From NCBI GenBank assembly GCA_035464115.1, contig DATHSN010000073.1, forward strand, positions 1 through 8,143: a stretch of 8,143 bases of DNA. Direction: 5' to 3'. Under the pieces are notes generated by a model, which did not search any database, was not told the origin of the DNA, and saw nothing but the letters and a program-made list of their open reading frames with translations. A program made the translations under genes and the position numbers. Source of the DNA: DATHSN01 sp035464115 (lineage in GTDB: Bacteria > Actinomycetota > Acidimicrobiia > Acidimicrobiales > SKKL01). This document shows positions 1 to 6,039 of the stretch, piece by piece; the first letter of the stretch is position 1, and each line of letters opens with the position of its first letter.

Positions 1-49
1 CCACCTGCCAACGACCATCGGGGCTCAACGACCCGTAGTCGACACCCAT
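1..49 (-). CDS. 5' end of an unidentified leftward gene, LexA-controlled (partial)
   Basis: Reading the minus strand from an ATG at 49-47 gives an open frame of 16 codons, MGVDYGSLSPDGRWQV, which runs off the window edge. A purine-rich stretch (GGGGAGATGGGATC) just upstream can serve as ribosome binding site. The promoter at 129-157, containing a LexA box, points at this start and leaves a leader of roughly 70 nt, so the gene is probably part of the SOS regulon (inference). The N-terminus is not that of RecA or LexA. The SPDGRW segment resembles the short tryptophan-containing start seen in many actinobacterial proteins (DUF2510-like), but sixteen residues are too few to assign a family. The function is unknown. 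Confidence 0.55.
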   Translation of the reverse strand, partial: MGVDYGSLSPDGRWQV

Positions 50-128
50 GATCCCATCTCCCCGTTCACACGGACACGTGCGGACCAGACCCCAGAAGAG
101 GGGGCCGGACCTGCGGGGAAGGAACACC

Positions 129-157
129 AGTGTATCGAACAGGTGTTCGACACACAA
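129..157 (-). promoter_or_regulatory. Leftward SOS promoter with embedded LexA box
   Basis: On the minus strand TTGTGT (152-157) and TACACT (129-134) are spaced by exactly 17 nt, the optimal sigma70/SigA spacing. The spacer holds TCGAAC-N4-GTTCGA (135-150), a perfect inverted repeat matching the mycobacterial/actinobacterial LexA consensus at every defined position. LexA bound here would cover the region between -35 and -10 and block RNA polymerase, to be released after RecA-stimulated cleavage. The -35 match to TTGACA is moderate; the -10 fits TANNNT. Confidence 0.85.
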
Positions 158-303
158 GCGACACGTCGAGAGATGACGGGCGCCATCCGCTCCAGACCCA
201 CGCCCCGGGGGGCACTCGATGCCGGTCGGCGCGCGCAGGCCGGCCGACGCGCCGCGACGCTGGGGTGTCGGAGCTCGTGCTCGCCGCCGGCGCGGTCGTC
301 GCC
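150..303. other. Non-coding stretch between the SOS promoter and the ADH gene end
   Basis: Together with 50-149 this makes a 254-bp gap without a convincing gene; open frames crossing it on the plus strand are GC-driven shadows of the dehydrogenase gene. It holds only weak GC inverted repeats (for example 225-230 with 243-248, 6 bp), not clearly a terminator. Transcripts of the dehydrogenase gene run in the same direction toward the SOS promoter, so some read-through into the left gene is possible. Confidence 0.5.
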
Positions 304-1341
304 TCAGGCGGTGGGGTCGAGCATCACCTTGAGCACGCCGTCCTCGCGGGCGTCGAAGCGGCGGTAGGCCTCGGCGACCTCGGAGAGCCCCATGCGGTGG
401 GTGACGATCTCCTCGGGGCGGATGCGGCCCGCCGCGACCACCGGGACCAGCTCCGGCCACGTCGTCTGGATGGGGCACAGCCCGATGCGGAACGTGAGGT
501 CGCGGAAGAACGCCAACGCCATCGGGAACGGGAACTCCATGTTGATGTTCACCCCGATGACCGACACCCGACCGCCGGCGCGGGCGCACAGCAGCGCGTC
601 GTGGACGGTGGCGTCGGCGCCGACGGCCTCGATCACCGCGTCGGCGCCCAGCCCGCCGGTGAGCTCGAGGATCTGGGCGTGGGTGCCCGCCGACGCGTCG
701 ACGGGGATGGCGCCGAGGCGCGCCGCGTGAGCGAGGCGCTCGGGCACCACGTCGACGGCGAGGACGCGCGCGGCGCCGAGCAGCTGGGCCGACTGCAGCG
801 CGAACACGCCCACCGGGCCGAGCCCGATGACCACCACGGTGTCGCCCGGCCCGACCTCGGCGTTGCGGGCGCCGAAGTAGCCGGTGGGGAGGATGTCGGT
901 GAGCAGCACCGCGGCCTCGTCGGTGATGGCCTCGGGGATGAGGTGCAGCGACATGTCGGCGGCGGGGACGGCGGCGTACTCGGCCTGACCGCCGGGCAGC
1001 TCGATGTTGGTGCCGAACACCTTGGGGCCGGTGACGCAGCGCACCGGGTCGCCGGCCCGGCACCCGTCGCAGGCGCCGCAGCCGATCACCCCGGACACGA
1101 GCACCCGGTCGCCGACGCGAAACCGTCGGACATCGGGCCCGGCCTCGACCACCTCGCCGACGAACTCGTGGCCGAGGTGCACCCCCGGGCCGCCGCCGAT
1201 GCCGTGGTAGAGGTGCAGGTCCGAGCCGCAGATGGCGGTGCGGGTGATCCGCACGATGACCGCGTCGGCCCCGGGGAGCGTCGGGTCGTCCACGGTCTCG
1301 AGGCTCACGTCACCCGGTCCGTTCAGCACCGTGGCGCGCAC
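304..1341 (-). CDS. Zinc-dependent medium-chain alcohol dehydrogenase
   Basis: A 345-aa cytoplasmic oxidoreductase of the medium-chain dehydrogenase/reductase superfamily, interconverting an alcohol and an aldehyde or ketone with NAD(P). The GroES-like catalytic domain carries Cys38 (ICGSDLH) and His58-Glu59 (GHE). Asp149 (TDILPTGY) is in the position of the third zinc ligand of Thermoanaerobacter-type ADHs. The structural zinc lobe is intact: Cys88, Cys91, Cys94, Cys102 (C-x2-C-x2-C-x7-C). The Rossmann fold has GLGPVG at 173-178 and Asp197 at the end of the second strand, which favours NAD over NADP. The length is typical. The start is GTG at 1341, chosen because the conserved N-terminus begins there and GAGGGGGG lies just upstream. 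It lies downstream of and codirectional with the methyltransferase gene, with a 72-bp gap. The substrate cannot be told from sequence; threonine/sorbitol-type or formaldehyde-type relatives are alternatives. Confidence 0.93.
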   Translation of the reverse strand: MRATVLNGPGDVSLETVDDPTLPGADAVIVRITRTAICGSDLHLYHGIGGGPGVHLGHEFVGEVVEAGPDVRRFRVGDRVLVSGVIGCGACDGCRAGDPVRCVTGPKVFGTNIELPGGQAEYAAVPAADMSLHLIPEAITDEAAVLLTDILPTGYFGARNAEVGPGDTVVVIGLGPVGVFALQSAQLLGAARVLAVDVVPERLAHAARLGAIPVDASAGTHAQILELTGGLGADAVIEAVGADATVHDALLCARAGGRVSVIGVNINMEFPFPMALAFFRDLTFRIGLCPIQTTWPELVPVVAAGRIRPEEIVTHRMGLSEVAEAYRRFDAREDGVLKVMLDPTA

Positions 1342-1372
1342 GGCTCCCCCCTCGTCGTCGTCGGCGACGGGG

Positions 1373-1378
1373 ACCCTA
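1373..1378 (-). promoter_or_regulatory. Putative -10 element of the alcohol dehydrogenase gene
   Basis: TAGGGT on the minus strand in the context GGTAGGGTCC is the only TANNNT hexamer in the 72-bp gap before the GTG start. It would place the transcript start about 25 nt before the start codon, leaving room for the GAGGGGGG ribosome binding site. No -35 is recognisable; that region is occupied by the hairpin at 1391-1410. Confidence 0.4.
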
Positions 1379-1390
1379 CCGGGGTGTCTC

Positions 1391-1410
1391 GGCGCGGCCG
1401 TGGCCGCGCC
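1391..1410 (-). terminator. GC hairpin after the methyltransferase gene
   Basis: GGCGCGGCC and GGCCGCGCC form a perfect 9-bp inverted repeat with almost no loop (realistically an 8-bp stem with a CGTG loop). It begins 3 bp after the methyltransferase stop codon. There is no T-tract, as is common for terminators of very GC-rich actinobacteria. Read-through into the dehydrogenase gene cannot be excluded. Confidence 0.55.
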
Positions 1411-1413
1411 CCG

Positions 1414-2139
1414 TCACAACCCCTGCTTGCGGGCCCGGACGATGAGCGTCGACGGCACCCACGCCATGGCCTCGGTCCAGTAGCTGCTGCGGGGGCCGGT
1501 GTCGGAGGGCTCGGGCTCGAGCAGCACGTCGACGCGGAAGTTGGCCCGCGACAGCGCGGTGAACAACGTGGCGATGGTGGGGGTGCGGTCGACCCCCTCG
1601 TCCTGGTCGTCGACGCGCCACGGGCGCGGTGAGTCGTCCCAGTAGGGACGGTGGACGCGCAACGGGTCGGGGCCGTGGGGGTCGAGCAGGGCGAACGCCG
1701 GGTGGGGCAGCGAGAAGACGAACGGCGCGTCGGGCCGCAGGACCCGGTGGACCTGGCGGAACACGCGGGCCAGGTCGTCGACCCCGGACAGCGCGTGCAC
1801 GCTCAGCGCGACATCGATCGCGTCGGCGCGCACCGACGCGAGGCCGGCGAGGTCGCCGTGGTGCAGCTCGATGGCCACGCCCTCCTGGTTGAACCGCCAG
1901 CGGGCTGCGTCGATGTGGCGCTCCGAGGGCTCGATGGCGATGACCCGGGCGCCGCGGCGGGCGAGCGCCACCGCCGTGTGGCCGTCGTGGACGCCGAGCA
2001 GCAGGATCCGCTTGCCGGCCGGATCGCCGAGGAGGCGCAGCTCGGCCTCGGTGGGCGCGTCGGGTCCGTAGACGACGGTGTCGGTGCCGAGGTCGGCGCC
2101 GACCGGGAACGCGGCGGGGACGCGGGGGGTGTCGGGCAT
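1414..2139 (-). CDS. Class I SAM-dependent methyltransferase, substrate unknown
   Basis: A 241-aa soluble protein with the seven-strand methyltransferase layout. Motif I is at residues 45-53 (ILLLGVHDG), the acidic residue Glu70 ends the second strand (VIAIEPS), HGD is at 94-96, and the strand-4 region lies at 106-117 (DAIDVALSVHAL). It is followed by the helix and VLRP turn (133-136) typical of the Methyltransf_11/25 group. Motif I is unusual: the common GCGxG core is GVHDG here, keeping both outer glycines. The C-terminal third holds an aromatic-rich segment (RVHRPYWDDSPRPW) probably forming the acceptor side; the substrate is not recognisable. The ATG at 2139 is supported by GGAG 6-7 nt upstream. 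It is divergent from the DUF5318 gene over 125 bp. It could methylate a small molecule; there is no biosynthetic cluster around it to suggest which. Confidence 0.85.
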   Translation of the reverse strand: MPDTPRVPAAFPVGADLGTDTVVYGPDAPTEAELRLLGDPAGKRILLLGVHDGHTAVALARRGARVIAIEPSERHIDAARWRFNQEGVAIELHHGDLAGLASVRADAIDVALSVHALSGVDDLARVFRQVHRVLRPDAPFVFSLPHPAFALLDPHGPDPLRVHRPYWDDSPRPWRVDDQDEGVDRTPTIATLFTALSRANFRVDVLLEPEPSDTGPRSSYWTEAMAWVPSTLIVRARKQGL

Positions 2140-2169
2140 GCGATCTCCGGGACGACGAGGGACCCCACC

Positions 2170-2175
2170 AGTGTG
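2170..2175 (-). promoter_or_regulatory. Possible -10 region of the methyltransferase gene
   Basis: On the minus strand CACACT in GACACACTGGTGG deviates from TANNNT only at the first base. It resembles the -10 context of the SOS promoter (GATACACTGGTG) at the left end. Spacing to the ATG leaves a leader of about 25 nt that includes the GGAG site. This is weak evidence, since no -35 was identified. Confidence 0.25.
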
Positions 2176-2250
2176 TCGGGCGCCGACGCCGCGCCCGGTG
2201 ACCCGGGTCGCTCCCGCCCGGTCGCGGCGTCGGCGAGGAGCCCGTCTCGG

Positions 2251-2256
2251 TACCCT
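2251..2256 (+). promoter_or_regulatory. -10 element for leaderless DUF5318 gene
   Basis: TACCCT in the context CGGTACCCTGG is the only TA dinucleotide in the 125-bp divergent gap. The GTG start begins 8 bp after the hexamer, which puts transcription start at or within 2 nt of the start codon. There is no Shine-Dalgarno sequence, so a leaderless mRNA is inferred. Confidence 0.55.
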
Positions 2257-2264
2257 GGCCGCCT

Positions 2265-2672
2265 GTGAGCTTTCGGCCCGACACCGTGCGAGGCGCCGAC
2301 AACGGCTTCGGCGGCACCATCGACTACCGGCTCGCGCGCCGGGCCATCGTCAACGCCTACCGCAAGGGCCGCATCGCCCAGCACGAGGTGTGCGACGCGC
2401 ACCCCGAGCTGCGCCGGGCCGCGGCCGAGGTGGCGCGCCCCACCTCGGAGCCGTGCCCGATCTGCGAGGAGACCAACGTGGTGCTGGTCTCCTACGTGTT
2501 CGGCCCGCGCCTCCCGGCCCACGGCCGCTGCATCACCACCGCGCGCGAGATGGAGCGCCTGGTGCGCCAGGCCCGCGGCGGGGGCGACTTCACCTGCTAC
2601 GTGGTCGAGGTCTGCCCCGAGTGCCACTGGAACCACCTGGCCCGCACGTTCGTGCTCGGCCGGGCGTCCTGA
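2265..2672 (+). CDS. DUF5318 zinc-ribbon protein next to class A PBP
   Basis: A 135-aa protein of the actinobacterial DUF5318 family, whose function is not known. Two CxxC knuckles, Cys64-Pro-Ile-Cys67 and Cys117-Pro-Glu-Cys120, should bind one zinc ion. Between them is a beta-rich stretch (VVLVSYVFGPRLPAHGRCI) and the helix TTAREMERLVRQA. The N-terminal helix (DYRLARRAIVNAYRKGRI) and the HPEL segment are typical of the family. There is no signal peptide or membrane helix, so it is cytoplasmic. The start is GTG at 2265, 8 bp after a -10 element, which fits leaderless translation. It sits 77 bp upstream of the PBP gene, in the same order as Rv0049-ponA1 in Mycobacterium tuberculosis, so a link to peptidoglycan synthesis or its control is a reasonable inference but unproven. 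Confidence 0.88.
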   Translation: MSFRPDTVRGADNGFGGTIDYRLARRAIVNAYRKGRIAQHEVCDAHPELRRAAAEVARPTSEPCPICEETNVVLVSYVFGPRLPAHGRCITTAREMERLVRQARGGGDFTCYVVEVCPECHWNHLARTFVLGRAS

Positions 2673-2679
2673 GCTCGGC

Positions 2680-2692
2680 GGGGCACCGCCCC
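2680..2692 (+). terminator. Weak hairpin between the DUF5318 gene and the PBP gene
   Basis: GGGGC-ACC-GCCCC forms a 5-bp GC stem 7 bp after the DUF5318 stop codon. It lacks a T-tract and is short for this base composition, so it may be an attenuator, a weak terminator or chance. Confidence 0.25.
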
Positions 2693-2719
2693 CGACCTCT
2701 CGACGGGCCGGCGCGTCGC

Positions 2720-2725
2720 TAGCCT
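2720..2725 (+). promoter_or_regulatory. Putative -10 element of the PBP gene
   Basis: TAGCCT in GCTAGCCTCG is the only TANNNT in the 77-bp gap and lies 24 bp before the ATG, giving a short leader. No ribosome binding site is evident in that leader (only CG-rich sequence). The PBP gene may therefore be transcribed on its own as well as from the DUF5318 promoter. Confidence 0.45.
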
Positions 2726-2749
2726 CGCGTCGCCTCCGGGCGCCCGCCC

Positions 2750-5014
2750 ATGCCTGCCTCCCGCTCCCGTACCCGTGCCCCGAACGGGGGCGAACCACCG
2801 CCGCGGCCGCGGCGTCGCAGCCTGCTGTGGCGCTGGCGGCGCTTCTTCTTCCTCGTCGCGCTCATCGGCGTGGCGAGCGTGGCCGGCGCGGGGTGGGTGC
2901 TGTCGCAGGTCGAGCTGCCACCCGAGGAGATCCTGGTCCAGACCAGCTACGTGTGCGCCGCCGACGTCACCGACGAGTGCGGGCCCGACAACGCCATCGC
3001 CGCGCTGAGCGGTGGTGAGGACCGCATCAGCGTGACCTACGACGAGCTGCCCGACGTGGTGGTGCAGGCCGTCATCGCCACCGAGGACCGCAGCTTCTTC
3101 GACCACAGCGGCGTCGACGTGGTCAGCATCGCCCGAGCCCTGTGGACCGACATCCGCTACCGGACCATCGCCCAGGGCGGGTCGACGATCACCCAGCAGT
3201 ACGTGAAGAACGCGTTCCTCACCAACGAGCAGACGCTGACCCGCAAGCTGCGCGAGGCGGTGCTCGCCATCAAGCTCGAGCGCGACCTCGGCAAGGAGGA
3301 GATCCTCGAGCGCTACCTCAACACCATCTACCTCGGGCGGGGCGCGTACGGCATCGAGGCGGCGTCGCGGGCGTACTTCGGGATGCCGGTCGGCGAGCTC
3401 GATCTGCCGCGGGCGTCCTACATCGCCGGGTTGATCCGGGCGCCCGAGACGGCCGACGCCACCCGCGACCCCGACGAGGCCGAGCGCCGCCGCGGCGTCA
3501 CCCTCGACCGCATGGTGGCCGACGGCTACGTCACCGCCGAGGAGGCCGACGCGGCCCGGGCGGTGCGCCTCGTCGACATCGTGCTGCCCCGACCCGATCG
3601 CGAGGGGCTCGGCCGGGTGGTGGGCGCCGAGTACGGCACCGAGTACGTCGTCGACCGGGTGCGCCAGGAGCTCATCGAGGAGTTCGGTGCGGCCACCGTC
3701 TACGGCGGCGGCCTGCGGGTGTACACGACCCTCGATCTGGGCCTGCAGCGGGCGGCCTTCGACTCGGTCACCTCCACCCTCGACCAGCCCGACGATCCGG
3801 CCGCCGCGCTCGTGGCGCTCGACCGCGAGGGTCGGGTGCGGGCGATGGTGGGGGGCACCGACTTCCGCACGTCGCAGGTGAACCTGGCGCTCGGCCGGGA
3901 CGGAGGTGGGTCGGGTCGCGGTCCGGGGTCGGCCTACAAGCCGTTCGCCCTCGCCCGGGCCCTGCGCGACGGCATCGGGCTCGGTGCCCGCTACCCGGCG
4001 CCGGCCACGGCCGTGTTCCCCGGTGCCGACGACGGACGCGACTGGCGGGTGACCGGAGGTGGGTCGCCGACGGGGGAGTGGAACCTGGTCGACGCCACCC
4101 GGGTCTCGTCGAACACGGTCTACGCCCAGCTCATGCTCGACCTCGGACCGGATCGGGTGAACGAGACCGCCGCCGAGCTCGGTGTCACCGCCGACGTGCC
4201 CGACGTGCCCTCGGTGGTGCTGGGATCGGGTGGGGTGTCGGTGCTCGACATGGCGTCGGCCTACGCCACGTTCATGACCCGGGGCGTGCGCCACGACCCG
4301 GTGCTCGTCACCCGGGTCACCGACGCCGACGGTCGGGTGCTCTACCGCGCCGATCTGGGCGGCGAGCCGGTCCTGCCACCCGACGTCGCCGACGAGGTCA
4401 CCTACGCGCTCGCCCAGGTGGTGCGGGCCGGCACCGGCACGCGGGCCGCGGTCCCCGGCGTCGAGGTGGCGGGCAAGACGGGCACGACCACCGGGAACCG
4501 CGACGCCTGGTTCGTCGGCTACTCGTGCGAGATCTCGACCGCGGTGTGGATGGGCTACCCGGAGCCCGATGCCGACGGCAACCCCCGCACCATGTCCGAC
4601 GTGCGCGGCATCGAGGTCACCGGCGGCTCGTTCCCCGCCCAGATCTGGAGCACGTTCATGGCCACGGCCACCGCGGGCGCCGCGCCGTGCTCGTTCCCGG
4701 CGGTCGACGTCGATCCCGGGCCGTCCACCACGACCACGCTGCGCTGCCCGGTCGACGCCACCGACACCACCGACCCCGGCACCCCGATCGAGCTGTGCCC
4801 GCCGCTCACCACCATCGACCCCGACGCGGAGTCGACCACCACCACCGACCCCGACGCGGAGTCCACCACCACGACCGATCCCGACGGCGAGTCGACCACC
4901 ACCACCACCCCGGACGGCGAGTCGACCACGACGACGACCGACCCCGACGTCGAGTCGACGACCACCTCGTCGACCTCGACCACCACCACGGAGCCACCGC
5001 CCGACGACGGGTGA
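2750..5014 (+). CDS. Class A penicillin-binding protein (glycosyltransferase/transpeptidase)
   Basis: A 754-aa bifunctional enzyme that polymerises lipid II into glycan strands and cross-links stem peptides outside the membrane. It has a basic cytoplasmic tail (1-31), one membrane anchor (about 32-51), then a GT51 domain with EDRSFFDHSG (catalytic Glu112), QGGSTITQQ (142-150), the second catalytic Glu169 in RKLREA, and ILERYLNTIYLGRGAYGIEAA. The transpeptidase domain has all three motifs: SAYK (394-397, acylated Ser394), SSN (453-455) and KTGTT (576-580). No PASTA domain is present. The last 100 residues form a low-complexity Thr-rich tail with about five repeats of DP-D-x-ES-TTTT (690-741). 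The family is that of PonA1/PBP1a; the position after DUF5318 matches ponA1 of mycobacteria. The ATG at 2750 is the only sensible start before the anchor, although no ribosome binding site is visible. It is inhibited by beta-lactams by family knowledge. Confidence 0.96.
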   Translation: MPASRSRTRAPNGGEPPPRPRRRSLLWRWRRFFFLVALIGVASVAGAGWVLSQVELPPEEILVQTSYVCAADVTDECGPDNAIAALSGGEDRISVTYDELPDVVVQAVIATEDRSFFDHSGVDVVSIARALWTDIRYRTIAQGGSTITQQYVKNAFLTNEQTLTRKLREAVLAIKLERDLGKEEILERYLNTIYLGRGAYGIEAASRAYFGMPVGELDLPRASYIAGLIRAPETADATRDPDEAERRRGVTLDRMVADGYVTAEEADAARAVRLVDIVLPRPDREGLGRVVGAEYGTEYVVDRVRQELIEEFGAATVYGGGLRVYTTLDLGLQRAAFDSVTSTLDQPDDPAAALVALDREGRVRAMVGGTDFRTSQVNLALGRDGGGSGRGPGSAYKPFALARALRDGIGLGARYPAPATAVFPGADDGRDWRVTGGGSPTGEWNLVDATRVSSNTVYAQLMLDLGPDRVNETAAELGVTADVPDVPSVVLGSGGVSVLDMASAYATFMTRGVRHDPVLVTRVTDADGRVLYRADLGGEPVLPPDVADEVTYALAQVVRAGTGTRAAVPGVEVAGKTGTTTGNRDAWFVGYSCEISTAVWMGYPEPDADGNPRTMSDVRGIEVTGGSFPAQIWSTFMATATAGAAPCSFPAVDVDPGPSTTTTLRCPVDATDTTDPGTPIELCPPLTTIDPDAESTTTTDPDAESTTTTDPDGESTTTTTPDGESTTTTTDPDVESTTTSSTSTTTTEPPPDDG
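4817..4972 (+). repeat. Tandem repeat encoding a Thr-rich PBP tail
   Basis: About five in-frame units of 30-33 bp encode DPDAESTTTT (twice), DPDGESTTTTT, PDGESTTTTT and DPDVESTTTSS. Unit length differences are whole codons, consistent with repeat slippage kept in frame. The protein segment is likely an unfolded, possibly O-glycosylated wall-spanning tail (inference). The complementary strand looks like Trp/Ser-rich open frames, which are artefacts of the repeat. Confidence 0.85.
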
Positions 5015-5021
5015 TCCTCGG

Positions 5022-5027
5022 TAGGTT
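5022..5027 (+). promoter_or_regulatory. Putative -10 element of the alpha/beta hydrolase gene
   Basis: TAGGTT in CGGTAGGTTGCC is the only TA in the 45-bp gap after the PBP stop codon and leaves a leader of about 25 nt carrying the AGGGGGG ribosome binding site. The 8-mer GGTAGGTT recurs before the zinc-ribbon gene at 6031, which supports a real promoter element. Confidence 0.5.
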
Positions 5028-5059
5028 GCCGACGTCGCCGGACCGAGGCAGGGGGGACC

Positions 5060-5833
5060 ATGGAGCAGCCGACGCACAGCCGGGTCACGTCGTTCGACGG
5101 CGCCGAGCTCGCCGTCGCCACGTGGGGCGATCCCCACGCCGACGTGCCGGTGCTGTTGCACCACGGGTTCGCCGCCGACCACGCGTCGAACTGGGTCGGT
5201 CCCGGCGTGGTCGCGCGCCTGCGGGCGCTCGGTCGCCCGGTGGTGGCCCACGACGCCCGTGGCCACGGCGCATCGGCGACGCCCCACGACCCCGCCGCCT
5301 ACGAGGGACGGGCCATGGCCCGCGACGTCACCGCCCTCATCGACGCGCTCGGCGTCGAGCAGGTCGACCTGGCGGGCTACTCGATGGGGGGCATCGTGTC
5401 GCTGGAGGTGGCGACGCGCGAGGCGCGGCTGCGGTCGGTGGTCATCGGCGGGATCGGGGGCGCGATCCTCGACCGCTCGCTCGACCGCTCGGCGCTGGCC
5501 GACGCCCTGGTCGCCGACGACCCCGACACGATCACCGATCCGATGGCGCGCGCCTTCCGCCTCTTCGCCGAGTCGACCGGCGCCGATCGCCACGCGCTGG
5601 CCGCCGTGCAGCGGGCGCGGCGCGAGCCCTGGGAGGGCCTCGACCGGATCGCGGTGCCGGCCCTGGTGCTGGTGGGCGACCGCGATCCGCTCGCTCGCGA
5701 CCCCGAGCGGCTGGTGGCCGCGGTGCCCGGAGCGCGCCTCGCCGTCGTGCCCGGCGACCACCTCTCGACGGTGGGCCACCCCGCCTTCGCCGACGAGCTG
5801 GTGGGGTTCCTCGCCGAGGTCGCCGCCGGCTGA
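5060..5833 (+). CDS. Alpha/beta hydrolase (esterase/lipase-like)
   Basis: A 257-aa soluble enzyme of the alpha/beta hydrolase fold. The oxyanion-hole HG lies at HHGFAAD (34-40), followed by the strand-4 turn HDARGHGAS (64-72). The nucleophile elbow is GYSMGG with Ser108. The acid is Asp209 in VGDRDPLA (Asp207 less likely), and the base is His234 in PGDHLSTVGHP. The triad is complete and the length is normal for the Abhydrolase_1/6 group. The cap region (about 130-195) is short and helical with no diagnostic motif. The substrate is unknown; carboxylic ester hydrolysis is the default, and 3-oxoadipate enol-lactonase-like or chloroperoxidase-like relatives share this motif set. The ATG at 5060 has AGGGGGG (5050-5056) before it. 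The gene follows the PBP gene by 45 bp with its own -10 element, so it may be independent. There is no signal peptide. Confidence 0.9.
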   Translation: MEQPTHSRVTSFDGAELAVATWGDPHADVPVLLHHGFAADHASNWVGPGVVARLRALGRPVVAHDARGHGASATPHDPAAYEGRAMARDVTALIDALGVEQVDLAGYSMGGIVSLEVATREARLRSVVIGGIGGAILDRSLDRSALADALVADDPDTITDPMARAFRLFAESTGADRHALAAVQRARREPWEGLDRIAVPALVLVGDRDPLARDPERLVAAVPGARLAVVPGDHLSTVGHPAFADELVGFLAEVAAG

Positions 5834-5850
5834 CCGGTCGGCGACCGGTC
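5832..5850. terminator. Bidirectional hairpin terminator at convergent gene ends
   Basis: GACCGGTC (5832-5839) and GACCGGTC (5843-5850) are a perfect 8-bp inverted repeat around a GGC loop. The hairpin starts inside the stop codon of the hydrolase gene and ends one base short of the stop codon of the leftward zinc-ribbon gene, filling the 18-bp convergent gap. It lacks T-tracts on both strands. Its position and symmetry fit a shared terminator for both genes. Confidence 0.7.
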
Positions 5851-5851
5851 G

Positions 5852-6031
5852 CTACCGCGACTCGACGACCTGGTGGGGGTAGTGGGTCTGGCACACGACG
5901 CACCAGCGCTCGACCTCGTCGACCACGACCGCCGAGGCCGGGGTGTCCCACGCCTCGGGGGTGACGTAGACCCGGTGCACCTCGGTGACCGGGTCGTCGT
6001 CGCGGCCGCAGCTGTCGCAGTGGGTGTCCAT
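5852..6031 (-). CDS. Small zinc-ribbon protein, 59 aa, function unknown
   Basis: A 59-aa protein beginning MDTHCDSCGRDDD with two knuckles, Cys5-x2-Cys8 and Cys44-x2-Cys47, expected to bind one zinc ion. Between them lies EVHRVYVTPEAWDTP and a beta strand ending VDEVERWCVVC; the tail is QTHYPHQVVESR with histidines near the second knuckle. An upstream ATG would extend it by 32 residues (6127), but that extension is Arg/Gly-rich and would contain the promoter. The ATG at 6031 lies 8 bp after a TAGGTT -10, so leaderless translation is likely. It is divergent from panB and convergent with the hydrolase gene. No role can be assigned; small proteins like this may bind nucleic acid or act as partners, but nothing in the neighbourhood decides it. 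Confidence 0.75.
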   Translation of the reverse strand: MDTHCDSCGRDDDPVTEVHRVYVTPEAWDTPASAVVVDEVERWCVVCQTHYPHQVVESR

Positions 6032-6039
6032 CACCGTCG

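Noticed and set aside
225..253. GC inverted repeats after the dehydrogenase gene
   Set aside because: Stems of only 6 bp with 12-14 nt loops and several alternatives; expected by chance at this GC content.
130..1632. Long plus-strand open frame across the dehydrogenase gene
   Set aside because: Low-complexity Ala/Gly/Arg/His-rich translation, antisense to a gene with clear motifs; GC-rich DNA lacks stop codons in such frames.
4555..5121. Minus-strand frame rich in Val/Ser repeats, looking like a repeat protein
   Set aside because: It is the complement of the Thr-rich PBP tail repeat; the repeats are explained by the plus-strand frame.
2597..5779. 1060-aa minus-strand open frame across the PBP and hydrolase genes
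   Set aside because: Runs antisense to two well-supported enzymes, His/Arg/Gly-rich with no domain; a base-composition artefact.
3142..5964. 940-aa plus-strand open frame in another phase of the PBP and hydrolase genes
   Set aside because: Arg/Ala/Pro-rich without domain features; the overlapping frame has all catalytic motifs of GT51, transpeptidase and hydrolase.
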